A stretch of DNA of 64,000 nt, taken from positions 551,620 through 615,619 of the forward strand of contig NZ_FNVT01000002.1 of NCBI RefSeq assembly GCF_900108335.1. Reading direction: 5' to 3'. Numbering within the stretch: the first letter of the stretch is position 1; every line of letters starts with the position of its first letter. Origin of the DNA: Nonomuraea solani (GTDB lineage Bacteria; Actinomycetota; Actinomycetes; Streptosporangiales; Streptosporangiaceae). A program made the translations under genes and the position numbers. Below are positions 7,542 to 16,492 of this stretch, one piece after another. Below the pieces are notes generated by a model. It saw nothing but the letters and a program-made list of their open reading frames with translations. It had not been told where the DNA came from and did no database searches.

Positions 7542-9008
7542 ATGCACGATCTCTGGTTCGGCGCGTTCCTGTCACCTGAGGCCGCGGGGCGTGAGCGCCT
7601 GCTGCGCCACGTCACGCTGGCCGACCGGCTCGGTCTCGACCTGGTGGGCGTCCAGGACCATCCCTACCAGGCGGGCTTCCTGGACACCTGGACGCTGCTG
7701 TCGGCCGTCGCCGCGCGTACCGAGCGGATCCGGCTGGTGCCCGACGTGCTCAACCTGCCGCTGCGGCCGCCCGCCGTGCTGGCCGGGGCGGCCGCCTCGC
7801 TCGACCTGCTCAGCGGCGGCCGGGTGGAGCTGGGCCTGGGCGCGGGCGCGTTCTGGGACGCGGTCGCCGCGATGGGCGGGCGCCGGCTCTCGCCGCCGCG
7901 GTCGATCGAGGCGCTGGCCGAGGCCATCACGATCATCCGGGCGCTGTGGACGCCGGGCGAGCCCGTGGTGTTCGAGGGCGCGCACTACCGGCTCGGCGGC
8001 GCCCGGCCGGGGCCGTTCCCCGCGCATCCGATCGGCATCTGGATCGGCGCGATCAAGCGCCGGATGCTGGAGCTGACCGGCCGGATGGGCGACGGCTGGC
8101 TGGCCTCGTCCTTCTGCAGCCCGCCCGGCGCGGTGGCCGCGCAGGCCGGGATCCTCGACGCGGCCGCGGCGGACGCGGGCCGGGATGCGGCGGAGATCCG
8201 CAAGGTCTACAACATCGGCGGTACGTTCTCACCGCTGCCAGGCCCGGGTTTCCTCGACGGTCCCCCGGCGCTGTGGGCCGAGCAGCTCACCGAGCTGGTC
8301 CTGGACGTGGGGATGACCGGCTTCGTGCTGGCCCCCGGGCCGGAGGCGGAGCGCGACCTGCGGACGTTCGCCCAGGAGGTCGCGCCCGCCGTACGCGAGG
8401 CGGTGGCCAGGGAGCACGGCGGCCCCGCACCCGCGCCCGCCGAGCGCCCGGTCACACTCGCCGACCTCGACGAGGAGGGCCGGCCGAGCTCGCCCAAGCG
8501 AGACCCGGCGGCGCTCACCCCGGAGCAGCGGCGGCTCGGACGGCACCTGGTCGAGGTGCACGACGGCTACCGGCGCGAGATGCGGCAGGTCCAGGACGCG
8601 GTGGAGCAGGTGGCGAGCGAGCTGCCGGCGATCGACCGGCTCACCGTGCGGCAGAACCACTGGACCCTCGGTACGTTCTGCGCCACCTTCTGCCGCCTGC
8701 TGACCGTGCACCACACGGTCAGGAACGAGACCATGTTCCCGGCCCTCCTGGAGCGCGACCCGGCGCTCGCCCCGGTGATCAAGAAGCTGGAGCAGGAGCA
8801 CGAGGTCATCGCCGAGTTGCTCACCCGGCTCGACGAGGCGTGCCTGGAGATGCTCAGGAACCCGGCCAGGATCGACCTCGTCAGGATCCGGGCGGACCGG
8901 CTGGCCGACGTGCTGTCCTCGCATTTCGCGTACGAGGAGGCGGAGCTGGCCGAGCCGATCGCCCGCCTGGAGGTATGTGTCTGGCTTGGGGATCGTCTGA
9001 TCGGGTAA
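7542..9008 (+). CDS. LLM-class flavin-dependent oxidoreductase fused to a hemerythrin domain
   Basis: 488 residues in one frame. Residues about 1-290 are a luciferase-like TIM barrel: LWFGAFLSP, LGLDLVGVQDHPYQ, RIRLVPDVLNLPLRPPAVLA and LLSGGRVELGLGAG. Such enzymes use FMN or F420. After a linker, residues about 330-475 form a four-helix hemerythrin HHE domain with candidate iron ligands in LVEVHDGYR, LTVHHTVRNETMFP, LEQEHEVI and HFAYEEAEL. ATG 7542 is supported by GGGGGA upstream. The TerC gene follows after 35 nt. The fusion suggests a reductase with its own O2/NO/iron sensor or oxygen-binding partner; that is inference. Confidence 0.85.
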   Translation: MHDLWFGAFLSPEAAGRERLLRHVTLADRLGLDLVGVQDHPYQAGFLDTWTLLSAVAARTERIRLVPDVLNLPLRPPAVLAGAAASLDLLSGGRVELGLGAGAFWDAVAAMGGRRLSPPRSIEALAEAITIIRALWTPGEPVVFEGAHYRLGGARPGPFPAHPIGIWIGAIKRRMLELTGRMGDGWLASSFCSPPGAVAAQAGILDAAAADAGRDAAEIRKVYNIGGTFSPLPGPGFLDGPPALWAEQLTELVLDVGMTGFVLAPGPEAERDLRTFAQEVAPAVREAVAREHGGPAPAPAERPVTLADLDEEGRPSSPKRDPAALTPEQRRLGRHLVEVHDGYRREMRQVQDAVEQVASELPAIDRLTVRQNHWTLGTFCATFCRLLTVHHTVRNETMFPALLERDPALAPVIKKLEQEHEVIAELLTRLDEACLEMLRNPARIDLVRIRADRLADVLSSHFAYEEAELAEPIARLEVCVWLGDRLIG

Positions 9009-9043
9009 CACACTGTTCTCACCCGTCCCACCTGGAGCCTGGC

Positions 9044-10237
9044 TTGGAAGTATCCGCCGCCCTGTGGTGGCTGACGATCCTCGGGATCGTCGGGCTGCTG
9101 CTGTTCGACTTCATCTTCCACGTGCGCAAGGCGCACGTGCCCACGCTGCGCGAGGCGGCGACGTGGTCGGCCCTGTACGTCGGCATCGCCCTGCTGTTCG
9201 GCGCCGGCATCTGGCTCTTCGGCGGCTCCGACGCCGGAACCGAGTATTTCGCGGGCTACGTGACGGAGAAGGCGCTGTCGGTCGACAACCTGTTCGTCTT
9301 CCTCGTCATCATCTCCAGCTTCAAGGTGCCGCGCGCCGACCAGCAGAAGGTGCTGCTGTTCGGCATCGTCTTCTCGCTCATCGCGCGCACCGGGTTCATC
9401 CTGCTGGGCGCGGCGCTGATCAACATGTTCGCGTGGGTGTTCTACCTGTTCGGCCTCATCCTGCTGATCACGGCGGGCAACCTGCTCAAGCCGGAGGGCG
9501 AGGAGGGCCACTCCTCCGACAATCTCATGGTCCGCGTGGCCCGCAGGCTGGTGCGCACTACCGACACCTACGACGGCGACAAGCTGTTCACGGTCCAGGA
9601 CGGCAAGCGGGTCATGACCCCGATGCTGCTCGTCATGGTCGCCATCGGCGGGACCGACATCCTGTTCGCGCTGGACTCGATCCCGGCCATCTTCGGCCTC
9701 ACGCAGAACGTCTACATCGTCTTCACCGCCACCGCGTTCTCCCTGCTGGGGCTGCGGCAGCTCTACTTCCTCATCGACGGCCTGCTCGACCGGCTGATCT
9801 TCCTGTCGTACGGCCTGGCGGTCATCCTGGGCTTCATCGGGGTCAAGCTGATCCTGCACGCCCTGCACGAGAACAACGTGCCGTTCATCAACGACGGCGA
9901 GCCGGTGCCGGTCGTCGAGATCAGCACCGGGCTGTCCCTGTCGGTGATCCTCGGCGTGCTGCTGATCACGATCCTGGCCTCGCTGGTCAGCCCGAAGGGC
10001 CGCGCGCAGAACACGGTCTCGGCGGCGCGGCGGCACGCCCAGGAATATCTGGAGGTCGAGCACGACCCGGAGCTGCGCGAGGAGCTGTTCGGGAAGTTGT
10101 GCGCCGAGGAGCAGCAGCTCAAGAAGCTGCCGGAGAAATACCGCAGGCGCATCCGCGAGGAGGAGAAGCTGATGTCGCTGCTGCGCCGGGCGCACGAGGA
10201 GCACGAGAAGGATCGGCTCCGGGGCGTCGCCGACTGA
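9044..10237 (+). CDS. TerC-family integral membrane protein
   Basis: About 397 residues with roughly eight or nine membrane helices. FAGYVTEKALSVDNLFVFLVI carries the acidic/Asn motif of TerC, and GGTDILFALDSIPAIFGLTQN is the second conserved Asp-containing block. TerC proteins are linked to tellurite resistance and, in other members, to manganese export coupled to secretion. The C-terminus from about residue 325 is a charged, probably cytoplasmic helix. No ATG or GTG lies close to the first helix; TTG 9044 with GGAG at 9034-9037 is the best start. It follows the LLM-hemerythrin gene closely and probably shares its transcript. Confidence 0.85.
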   Translation: MEVSAALWWLTILGIVGLLLFDFIFHVRKAHVPTLREAATWSALYVGIALLFGAGIWLFGGSDAGTEYFAGYVTEKALSVDNLFVFLVIISSFKVPRADQQKVLLFGIVFSLIARTGFILLGAALINMFAWVFYLFGLILLITAGNLLKPEGEEGHSSDNLMVRVARRLVRTTDTYDGDKLFTVQDGKRVMTPMLLVMVAIGGTDILFALDSIPAIFGLTQNVYIVFTATAFSLLGLRQLYFLIDGLLDRLIFLSYGLAVILGFIGVKLILHALHENNVPFINDGEPVPVVEISTGLSLSVILGVLLITILASLVSPKGRAQNTVSAARRHAQEYLEVEHDPELREELFGKLCAEEQQLKKLPEKYRRRIREEEKLMSLLRRAHEEHEKDRLRGVAD

Positions 10238-10264
10238 CACGCCCCGGGCCACCGGTCCATCCCG

Positions 10265-13249
10265 TCACGACCGGTTGTGGCCGTCCGTGCCGTTGCCGTC
10301 GTAGCCGAGCAGGCGCATGGCCGTGTCGGGGTCCATCGCCGCGGCCAGGAGCTGGGCCCTGGCGTGGGCCTGGTCGCGTTCGCGTTCGGCCTTGGCCTGC
10401 GAGGCGCGTACCCCCTTGACGGCGACGAACGCGAGCCCGCCGCCCACGATCACCGCGACCACCACCACGAACAGCAGGAGCAGCAGCCCCGGCGAGGCCA
10501 CCGTGGGCGCGGCCGCCGAACCGGCGGCGCCGCCGCCACCCGTTGTTCCGGTCACCGCGAGCGCCGCGATGATGGACAGCACCACGAGCCCGAGCAGGCT
10601 GGCGATGACCAGCCAGACCCGGCCCGCGAACCGGCGCCGCGCGGGCGCCGGGGCGACGGCCGCCGCGGTCGCCGCAGGGGGCGCGCCCGTCACGACGGGC
10701 ACCGGGGTCACGGGGCCGGGCGCCCATGGCACGAACTCGGGCTGTCCGGGCTGGACGGGCACTCCCATGACCGGTGGCGCCTGGATCACCGCGGGAGGCT
10801 GCAGCGCCGGCGGCGGGGGCGCCGTGACCTGGACCGCCGTGGCGCCGGGCCCGTTGAAGGCGACCGGCGCCAGCTCGACCGGCTCCTCCACCGGCCCGGG
10901 CAGGTCGCGCTCGATCCGGCTGTGCTCCTTGTGCGCCCTGGCCGCGTCCCGGTGATACTCCTCCAGGTCCTGGTACAGCTCGTCGGAGGTGTAGATCGTG
11001 CCGTCGATGAGCGGCCCCGGCTCCCCGCGGATGATCGCCACCACGTCGTCGCCGTTGAGCGTCTTGTGCGTCTCCAGCGCGTGCGCCAGGCAGAGCACCT
11101 CCCTGCGGTGCTCCTGCAGCAGCTCCTCGGTCTTCTCCAGCAGCCGCACCAGGTTGAACTCGATCCGCTCCCCCAGCACGTCGGGGGTCAGGTCGGGCTG
11201 GCTCCTGACCGGCTCTCTGTCGGTGATGCCGATGGCGCCGCCGACGCCGCGCTTGCGCACGGCCTTGCCGCCCATGATCTCCAGCTCCTGGAGCGCGGGC
11301 AGCGAGGTGACGCCGGAGCCCATTCCCCAGTACGACTCCATCATCGCGGTCAGGTACGTGGCCGAGTACAGGTCGCCAGAGACGCCCGAGGAGTTGTCCT
11401 CGCCGAAGAACATCCGCTCGCCGGCCAGCGAGGCCAGGGAGACCATGATGTCGGCCTCGTGCTCGGACTTCCACCGGGTGAACTGGTCCTCGGGCTTGAT
11501 CGAGGCGACCATGCCCAGGTAGTCGGCGCCCTTCTCGATCGTGGCGATGTCGATCTCGAGGTGGAAGCGGGTCACGTAGGCCACCACGGCGTGGCACGCC
11601 TCGTGCACGGCCACGGCGTGCCGCTCGCGCTCGATGTACTCGACGTCCTCGGGCGGGCCGAGCTGCTTGAGCCGCTTGGCCCGCAGCACGTCCGACCAGG
11701 TGATGATCTCGCGCCCGTCCCTGATGGCGGTGATGAGCGACTCGTTGACCAGGTCCTTGATCGTGGCGCCGGTGGCGTACGGGGTGATCGTGGCGAGCTT
11801 GTCGATCTGCTGCGGGGTCAGCTCGTGCCACACCTTGTCGAAGTAGCCCTGGTACGTCCGCACCCGCCCGGCCTTGGACGGATAGCCGACCTTGTAGATG
11901 CGGTCGATCCGGCCCGGCCGCAGCAGCGCCTCGTCCAGCGCGTCGGGCCGGTTGGTGGCCATCATGACGAGAATGCGGTATTTGGGCGGCGGCTTGGGGC
12001 GCATGCCGAACAGCCGCCGTACGAGCCGGTTGAAGAACCCGCGCGGCTTCTTGAGCCCGGACAGCTCGGTGAGCAGCGCCTGCAGCGTGCCGGGGTCGCC
12101 GCTGCCGTTCATGCCCCCGCCCATGAAGAAGCGGTTACGCCGGCCGGGCTCCTCCTCGGCCCGGCGTCCGGCGCGGAAGGCCAGCAGGTCGCGGGTCTCC
12201 TCGGACAGGTAGTTCATGCCGTGGCAGCCCGCGTGCCCGGACATGCCCGAAAAGCCGCCCTGACCGGGCGGGCCCTGCTGAGCCAGGCGGCCGCGCTTGC
12301 CGAGGGAGTCGGCCTCGTCGAAGAAGACGATCACGCCGCCGTACCGGAGTGCGAGTTTGCGTAGTTTCCTGAACAGCCCCTTCACCTTCAGGATGCCGAC
12401 GCCCATGAACATGTTCGTGAACGCGCCCGGATCCACGAACACGTACGGCTTGCCGGTCTCACCGGCCACGGCCTCGGCCATCAGGGTCTTGCCGGTGCCT
12501 GGCGGGCCCCACAGCAGCAGGCCGCTTGGGACGTACCCGCCGCGCTGCTCGATCTCGCCGGGCCGCTCCAGGAAGACGATGTTCTCCTGGACCCGCTCGA
12601 CCACGTGGTCCTGCCCCCAGACGTCGTGGAAGCGGGTCTTGATGTCGTCGGGGAAGTACGTCTCGACGCCGCCCCTGGACAGGAACCAGAACAGGCCGAC
12701 GAACTGGATGATGACCACGAAGAACAGGAAGACGATCTGGAGCAGGAACGGCAGCGCCTGCCAGATCAGCGCCGGGGCCTGCATCAGCGCGATGAACGGG
12801 CTGACGTCCAGGACCGCGCCCAGCACGAGGGCGATCAGCGTGACGAAGAAGGCGATCTTGAGTGCCCTGGAGAGGCGGTAGCGCGTCCAGTCGTCGAAGC
12901 GGCGGTGCGTCCAGCGTTCGAACCCGCCGAAGACCTTGACGCTCCAGAAGCGGTGGTAGGCCGACCAGTGCTCGCTGACGAAGAAGTGCGCCTGACGGGT
13001 GAGCTCCAGGCCGATCAGCCAGAAGATCCACTGGTAGTCGATCGCGATCTTCTGCGCCGCCTCGGGAAACGTGGCGATGCCCTGGAAGTCGGCCATCACC
13101 TTCCACGTGAGGATGAGGTAGGCCAGCACGAGGGCGATGAGGAACTTGCTCCGGTCCCAGAACTGCATCTTCTTCCTGGTCACGGATTCTGGGTCGGAAG
13201 GCCCGCTGCCGGGGGCGCGCAGCCCCTCATGGTGAGTGGTCGTGGTCAT
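10265..13249 (-). CDS. Membrane-anchored FtsH-like AAA+ zinc metalloprotease with extra C-terminal membrane segments
   Basis: 994 residues, far longer than FtsH (about 650). Residues 34-195 hold several hydrophobic helices. The AAA module has Walker A GPPGTGKT (248-255), Walker B VIVFFDEAD (306-314) and MMATNRPDALDEALLRPGRIDR. Between Walker B and the sensor lies an insertion (about 318-388) rich in Gly, His and Cys. The M41-type protease has HEACH (549-553) and the third zinc ligand region SGDLYSAT (Asp 626). A Pro/Ala/Val linker follows, then two membrane helices (about 855-880, 905-930) and a charged tail. It lies 9 nt after a lipoprotein gene in one operon. Confidence 0.85.
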   Translation of the reverse strand: MTTTTHHEGLRAPGSGPSDPESVTRKKMQFWDRSKFLIALVLAYLILTWKVMADFQGIATFPEAAQKIAIDYQWIFWLIGLELTRQAHFFVSEHWSAYHRFWSVKVFGGFERWTHRRFDDWTRYRLSRALKIAFFVTLIALVLGAVLDVSPFIALMQAPALIWQALPFLLQIVFLFFVVIIQFVGLFWFLSRGGVETYFPDDIKTRFHDVWGQDHVVERVQENIVFLERPGEIEQRGGYVPSGLLLWGPPGTGKTLMAEAVAGETGKPYVFVDPGAFTNMFMGVGILKVKGLFRKLRKLALRYGGVIVFFDEADSLGKRGRLAQQGPPGQGGFSGMSGHAGCHGMNYLSEETRDLLAFRAGRRAEEEPGRRNRFFMGGGMNGSGDPGTLQALLTELSGLKKPRGFFNRLVRRLFGMRPKPPPKYRILVMMATNRPDALDEALLRPGRIDRIYKVGYPSKAGRVRTYQGYFDKVWHELTPQQIDKLATITPYATGATIKDLVNESLITAIRDGREIITWSDVLRAKRLKQLGPPEDVEYIERERHAVAVHEACHAVVAYVTRFHLEIDIATIEKGADYLGMVASIKPEDQFTRWKSEHEADIMVSLASLAGERMFFGEDNSSGVSGDLYSATYLTAMMESYWGMGSGVTSLPALQELEIMGGKAVRKRGVGGAIGITDREPVRSQPDLTPDVLGERIEFNLVRLLEKTEELLQEHRREVLCLAHALETHKTLNGDDVVAIIRGEPGPLIDGTIYTSDELYQDLEEYHRDAARAHKEHSRIERDLPGPVEEPVELAPVAFNGPGATAVQVTAPPPPALQPPAVIQAPPVMGVPVQPGQPEFVPWAPGPVTPVPVVTGAPPAATAAAVAPAPARRRFAGRVWLVIASLLGLVVLSIIAALAVTGTTGGGGAAGSAAAPTVASPGLLLLLFVVVVAVIVGGGLAFVAVKGVRASQAKAERERDQAHARAQLLAAAMDPDTAMRLLGYDGNGTDGHNRS

Positions 13250-13258
13250 GAAGCTCCC

Positions 13259-13936
13259 TTATCCAGGCAGCCGGAGCAGCTTGAAAGAACTCGCGATCTT
13301 GTCGAACTCGGCGGCGCGCTTCCTGAAGCAGAGCGACTGGCAGCCGATGAGCATGACGGAGACCGTGGCGCCCTTCTCGTCGAGGATCGCCGTGTGGTCG
13401 AACGTCTGAATGTCGTTGCCGATCTGGTAGTTGAAGCGGACCCGGACGCCTCTTGCGCCGTCGCCCAGGGTCAGCACCTCGTCCTTGACGGCCTCGAAGC
13501 GGCCGAACATCGGCGGCTGGCCTTGCGCCGTCGCCTGCTGCAGGTAGATCTGGCGCATCTGCTCCGTCACCGGCAGGACGAAGTCGCGCAACCTGTTGAG
13601 GGAGATCGAATCCCGTTGCTCTTTGGTGAGCTGGTGCACGGTGGCGTAGACGAACGGGTCCGCCGAGCCCAGCAGGTGGTTGACCGACGGTTCCGCGGAC
13701 TGGTCGAAGGCCGTCGACCAGACCCGTTGCGCCCGCAGCGCCGCCGCCTGCGAGCCGGGGTGGTCGCCGGACAGGTAGAGCTCGATGGGCTTGGCGTCGA
13801 GCTGCGTGAACGTGGCGGGGACCTTGAAGTAGGTCGTGCCGGCCTTGTCTCGTACGTAGGTGAACTCAGGCTGCCCGCAGGCGGACAGCGTCAGGACCGC
13901 GACCATGAGCGCGATCAAAGCCCGTGCCTTTTTCAC
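13259..13936 (-). CDS. Lipoprotein cotranscribed with the FtsH-like protease
   Basis: 225 residues. KKARALIALMVAVLTLSACGQ is a textbook lipoprotein signal with lipobox LSAC; the mature protein would sit outside the membrane. The rest is soluble, with a YFKVPATFTQLD segment and two cysteines in IGCQSLCF near the C-terminus. The fold resembles small ligand- or partner-binding envelope proteins (PsbP/Mog1-like layouts end in a similar SFKLLRLPG), but I cannot name it. GTG 13936 has GGAGG upstream. It is first in a two-gene operon with the membrane protease, so substrate adaptor or regulator is a reasonable guess. Confidence 0.75.
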   Translation of the reverse strand: MKKARALIALMVAVLTLSACGQPEFTYVRDKAGTTYFKVPATFTQLDAKPIELYLSGDHPGSQAAALRAQRVWSTAFDQSAEPSVNHLLGSADPFVYATVHQLTKEQRDSISLNRLRDFVLPVTEQMRQIYLQQATAQGQPPMFGRFEAVKDEVLTLGDGARGVRVRFNYQIGNDIQTFDHTAILDEKGATVSVMLIGCQSLCFRKRAAEFDKIASSFKLLRLPG

Positions 13937-13999
13937 CAGGGCTTACCTCCGCTTTACGGACCAACGGAGTTGTTGTGCCCGCTTTCAGGCGGAATGGAT

Positions 14000-14045
14000 C
14001 CAATGCGCCGTGGAAAATCTTGACCAAATCTTGGCCATGCATTGG
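14000..14045. repeat. Direct and inverted repeats in an AT-rich intergenic region
   Basis: AAATCTTG occurs at 14015-14022 and again at 14026-14033, an 11-nt period, inside inverted arms CCAATGC (14000-14006) and GCATTGG (14039-14045). Direct repeats one helical turn apart are typical of response-regulator or activator sites. The region (13937-14196) divides the lipoprotein/protease operon from the CMD gene and has no gene of its own. Confidence 0.4.
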
Positions 14046-14196
14046 CTCTAATTGTTACAGATCAAAAAACCGCCCGTGCAGGGGCTGCGCCGCTCCGTGG
14101 TCGCGCGGCCGGTACAACGTTCATGCAACCCCCATTGGTTCAACTCAGGAAGTAGCGAAAGATATGAGGATCCCCTTCCGACACCCGGAGCGCACA

Positions 14197-14532
14197 ATGA
14201 CTGAACCCGCAATGGAGACCGTCGACTCCTTCGGCATGACGGCCGAGCGTCAGTTCGCCGACGTGTGGTCGCGAACGGTCCTGTCGGTACGGGAGCGCCG
14301 TCTGCTCCTTCTCGGGCTGCTCGTCGGCCAGGGGTTGCACGACATGACGGAGGTCCAGCTCGACGCGGCCCTGCGCGCGGGCGACATGAGCGAGGCCGAG
14401 CTGAGGGAGGTGGTCGTGTTCCTCACCCACTACGCGGGCTGGTCCAGGGGGACCAAGCTGAACGGGCAGGTGGAAGAGCTGATCGAGCAGGTCAGGCGGG
14501 GTCGATCCGATAGAGGCGACCACTCAGGCTGA
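14197..14532 (+). CDS. Carboxymuconolactone decarboxylase (CMD) family protein
   Basis: 111 residues, about the length of a single CMD domain. The core reads SVRERRLLLLGLLVGQGLHD followed by ELREVVVFLTHYAGW and TKLNGQVEEL, as in gamma-carboxymuconolactone decarboxylase-like proteins. It lacks the CxxC of the AhpD branch, so peroxidase activity is unlikely. ATG 14197 is chosen for the CGGAG site 6 nt upstream, although the frame is open much further back. Its last 41 bp overlap the convergent sugar dehydrogenase gene. Confidence 0.8.
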   Translation: MTEPAMETVDSFGMTAERQFADVWSRTVLSVRERRLLLLGLLVGQGLHDMTEVQLDAALRAGDMSEAELREVVVFLTHYAGWSRGTKLNGQVEELIEQVRRGRSDRGDHSG

Positions 14533-15637
14533 GCGCGTAGAGCTCGCCGTCGGGCCCTTCGCCGAACGACGAGAGCCGTTCCACCTTGCCCACCTCGGCC
14601 GCGCCGTCCAGCTCGCCGACGGGCGCGGCCTTGATCCATCCGGCGCAGAAGTCGCCGTACAGGAACCGGCCCCGCAGCCAGGGGATCTTCGTGCCGCGGT
14701 AGACGTATCCGGCGATGACCGAGCAGTTGCCGCCCTCGTTCAGCGGATAGACGATCACCGGATCCACCAGGTCGTCGCCCCTGCCGCCGTCGAACGGCTG
14801 GTCGCCCTCGCGCAGGTTCCAGCCGTAGTTCTCGCCGCCCTTGGAGTCGGCGCGCTGGTAGTCGACCTCCTCCCAGGCGTTCTGCCCGACATCACCGATC
14901 CACAGGTCGCCGGTCTCCCGGTCGAAGCTGAACCGCCAGGGGTTGCGCAGCCCGTAGGCCCAGATCTCGCCCCGCGCGCCCTTCTTGCCGACGAACGGGT
15001 TGTCGTCGGGGATCTTGTACGGCTCGCCGCGCGGGTCGATGCGCAGGATCTTGCCCAGCAGCGTGCCCAGGTCCTGGCCGTTGCCCTGCGGGTCGCCGCC
15101 GCTGCCGCCGTCGCCCAGCGCGATGTAGAGGAAGCCGTCGGGGCCGAAGGCGAGCTGGCCGCCGTTGTGGTTGGGGAAGGGCTGGTCCTGCTTGAGCACA
15201 TCGCGCCGGCCGGTGGCCCTGGTGCCGTCGTAGGCCCACTCGGTGATGTGGGTGTGGCCCTGGACGTCGGTCCAGTCGAGGTAGACCCAGCGGCCCGTGG
15301 GGTGGAAGGCGACGCCGAGCAGCCCCTGCTCGTTGCCGCCGCTCACCTCGTCGGACAGGTCGATGACTGTCTTGCCGTCGGAGGTGCGCAGTCTGCCGGT
15401 CTGCTCGGCGACGTAGAGGCGGTCGTCGTCCTTGCGCACGGCGAACGCCACCGGCTGCTCCAGCCTGGCGATCTCCTCGAACCGCAACTCGCCACGCTCG
15501 GGCTCGGGAGTGGACTCGGGGGTGGTCGCCTCCGTCGTCGGTGGGGCCGCCGGTTCCGAGACGGCGGGCTCGGCGGACGAGCACGCGGTGAGGGCCACGA
15601 GGAGGAGCACTGCCACGACTAGGCGCACGTCGCTCAT
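14492..15637 (-). CDS. PQQ-dependent sugar dehydrogenase-like beta-propeller lipoprotein
   Basis: 381 residues. Signal peptide ends in VALTACSS (lipobox LTAC), followed by a Ser/Pro/Thr/Glu linker to about residue 48. The glucose/sorbosone dehydrogenase propeller shows EQGLLGVAFHP, FPNHNGGQLAFGPDGFLYIALGD, GKILRIDP, GLRNPWRFSFDRETGDLWIGDVGQ and ENYGWNLREG. Family members (soluble glucose dehydrogenase, Hhip-like) oxidise sugars with PQQ outside the membrane; no PQQ biosynthesis genes are visible here. It is divergent from an SDR gene with only 26 bp between the starts. Confidence 0.85.
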   Translation of the reverse strand: MSDVRLVVAVLLLVALTACSSAEPAVSEPAAPPTTEATTPESTPEPERGELRFEEIARLEQPVAFAVRKDDDRLYVAEQTGRLRTSDGKTVIDLSDEVSGGNEQGLLGVAFHPTGRWVYLDWTDVQGHTHITEWAYDGTRATGRRDVLKQDQPFPNHNGGQLAFGPDGFLYIALGDGGSGGDPQGNGQDLGTLLGKILRIDPRGEPYKIPDDNPFVGKKGARGEIWAYGLRNPWRFSFDRETGDLWIGDVGQNAWEEVDYQRADSKGGENYGWNLREGDQPFDGGRGDDLVDPVIVYPLNEGGNCSVIAGYVYRGTKIPWLRGRFLYGDFCAGWIKAAPVGELDGAAEVGKVERLSSFGEGPDGELYALSLSGRLYRIDPA

Positions 15638-15651
15638 CCTGCCATGGACGT

Positions 15652-15657
15652 TAGGGT
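15652..15657 (+). promoter_or_regulatory. -10 box (TAGGGT) of a predicted leaderless promoter
   Basis: TAGGGT ends 7 nt before ATG 15664. No ribosome-binding sequence precedes this ATG, and the divergent lipoprotein gene starts at 15637, so the promoter is confined to this tiny gap. Confidence 0.4.
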
Positions 15658-15663
15658 TCAGGC

Positions 15664-16413
15664 ATGCCTACCGCATTGATCACGGGCGCGACCGCCGGTC
15701 TCGGCGCCGCCTTCGCCCGGCGCCTGGCCGCCGACGCGTACTCGCTCGTCCTCGTCGCCAGGGACGAGCTCCGCCTCGCTCAGACCGCCGACCAGCTCAA
15801 GCTCAGGTACGGCGTGAACGTCGAGGTGCTGCCCGCCGATCTGGCCACCGACGAGGGCCTGGCCAGGGTCGAGTCGCGGATCCGCGAGGGCGTCGACCTG
15901 CTGGTGAACAACGCCGGTTTCGGCAACGCCGGCCATTTCCCGCACGTGCCGGTCGATCGGGAGGTGCGCCAGCTCAAGGTGCACTGCGAGGCGGTGCTGC
16001 GGCTGACGCTGGCCGCGCTGCCCGGCATGCGGGAGCGGGACCGGGGCGCGATCGTCAACGTGGCGTCGGTGGCGGCGTTCTTCGCGCGCGGCACCTACAG
16101 CGCGTCGAAGGCGTGGGTGGTCAACTTCAGTGAGTCCGCCGCGAACGAGGTGGGCGGCCCGCGCATCAAGATCATGGCGCTGTGCCCCGGTTTCGTGCGG
16201 ACCGAGTTCCACCAGCGGGCCTCGATGGACACCTCGGGCATTCCCGGGTTCCTCTGGCTGAAGGCCGACGACGTCGTGCGGGAGGCGATGCGCGACCTGG
16301 CGCTGGGCAAGCGGGTGTCGATCCCGGACCTGCGTTACAAGGCCATCGTGGCGGTCGGCCGGCTCGTACCGCGTGGGTTGCAGACCTTCGTCTCGTCCCG
16401 CATCGGCAAGTGA
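15664..16413 (+). CDS. Short-chain dehydrogenase/reductase (SDR)
   Basis: 249 residues. NAD(P)-binding TGATAGLGAAFARRLA (TGxxxGxG) at the N-terminus, LLVNNAGFGN (NNAG), catalytic Ser in IVNVASVAAFF, and YSASK (YxxxK) complete the classical SDR set. The C-terminal MALCPGFVRTEFH is the usual PG motif. The sequence, including the tail after residue 210, resembles the DltE/YqjQ-like ketoreductase group, but the substrate is unknown. Two hairpins follow its stop. Confidence 0.9.
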   Translation: MPTALITGATAGLGAAFARRLAADAYSLVLVARDELRLAQTADQLKLRYGVNVEVLPADLATDEGLARVESRIREGVDLLVNNAGFGNAGHFPHVPVDREVRQLKVHCEAVLRLTLAALPGMRERDRGAIVNVASVAAFFARGTYSASKAWVVNFSESAANEVGGPRIKIMALCPGFVRTEFHQRASMDTSGIPGFLWLKADDVVREAMRDLALGKRVSIPDLRYKAIVAVGRLVPRGLQTFVSSRIGK

Positions 16414-16427
16414 CCCCGTAAGAGGTT

Positions 16428-16492
16428 GGGCCCCCGCCGCGGGAGGGGGTCGCGGTGGGGGCCCGAACGGCCGTGGGCGTCGCCCACGGCCG
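16428..16492. terminator. Two tandem hairpins between convergent genes
   Basis: Hairpin 1 pairs 16428-16441 with 16451-16464 (14 bp, one wobble). Hairpin 2 pairs 16468-16479 with 16481-16492 (12 bp, nearly loop-free). Neither has a T-tract, as is common in very GC-rich actinomycetes. They lie between the SDR and ugpC-like stops. Confidence 0.65.
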
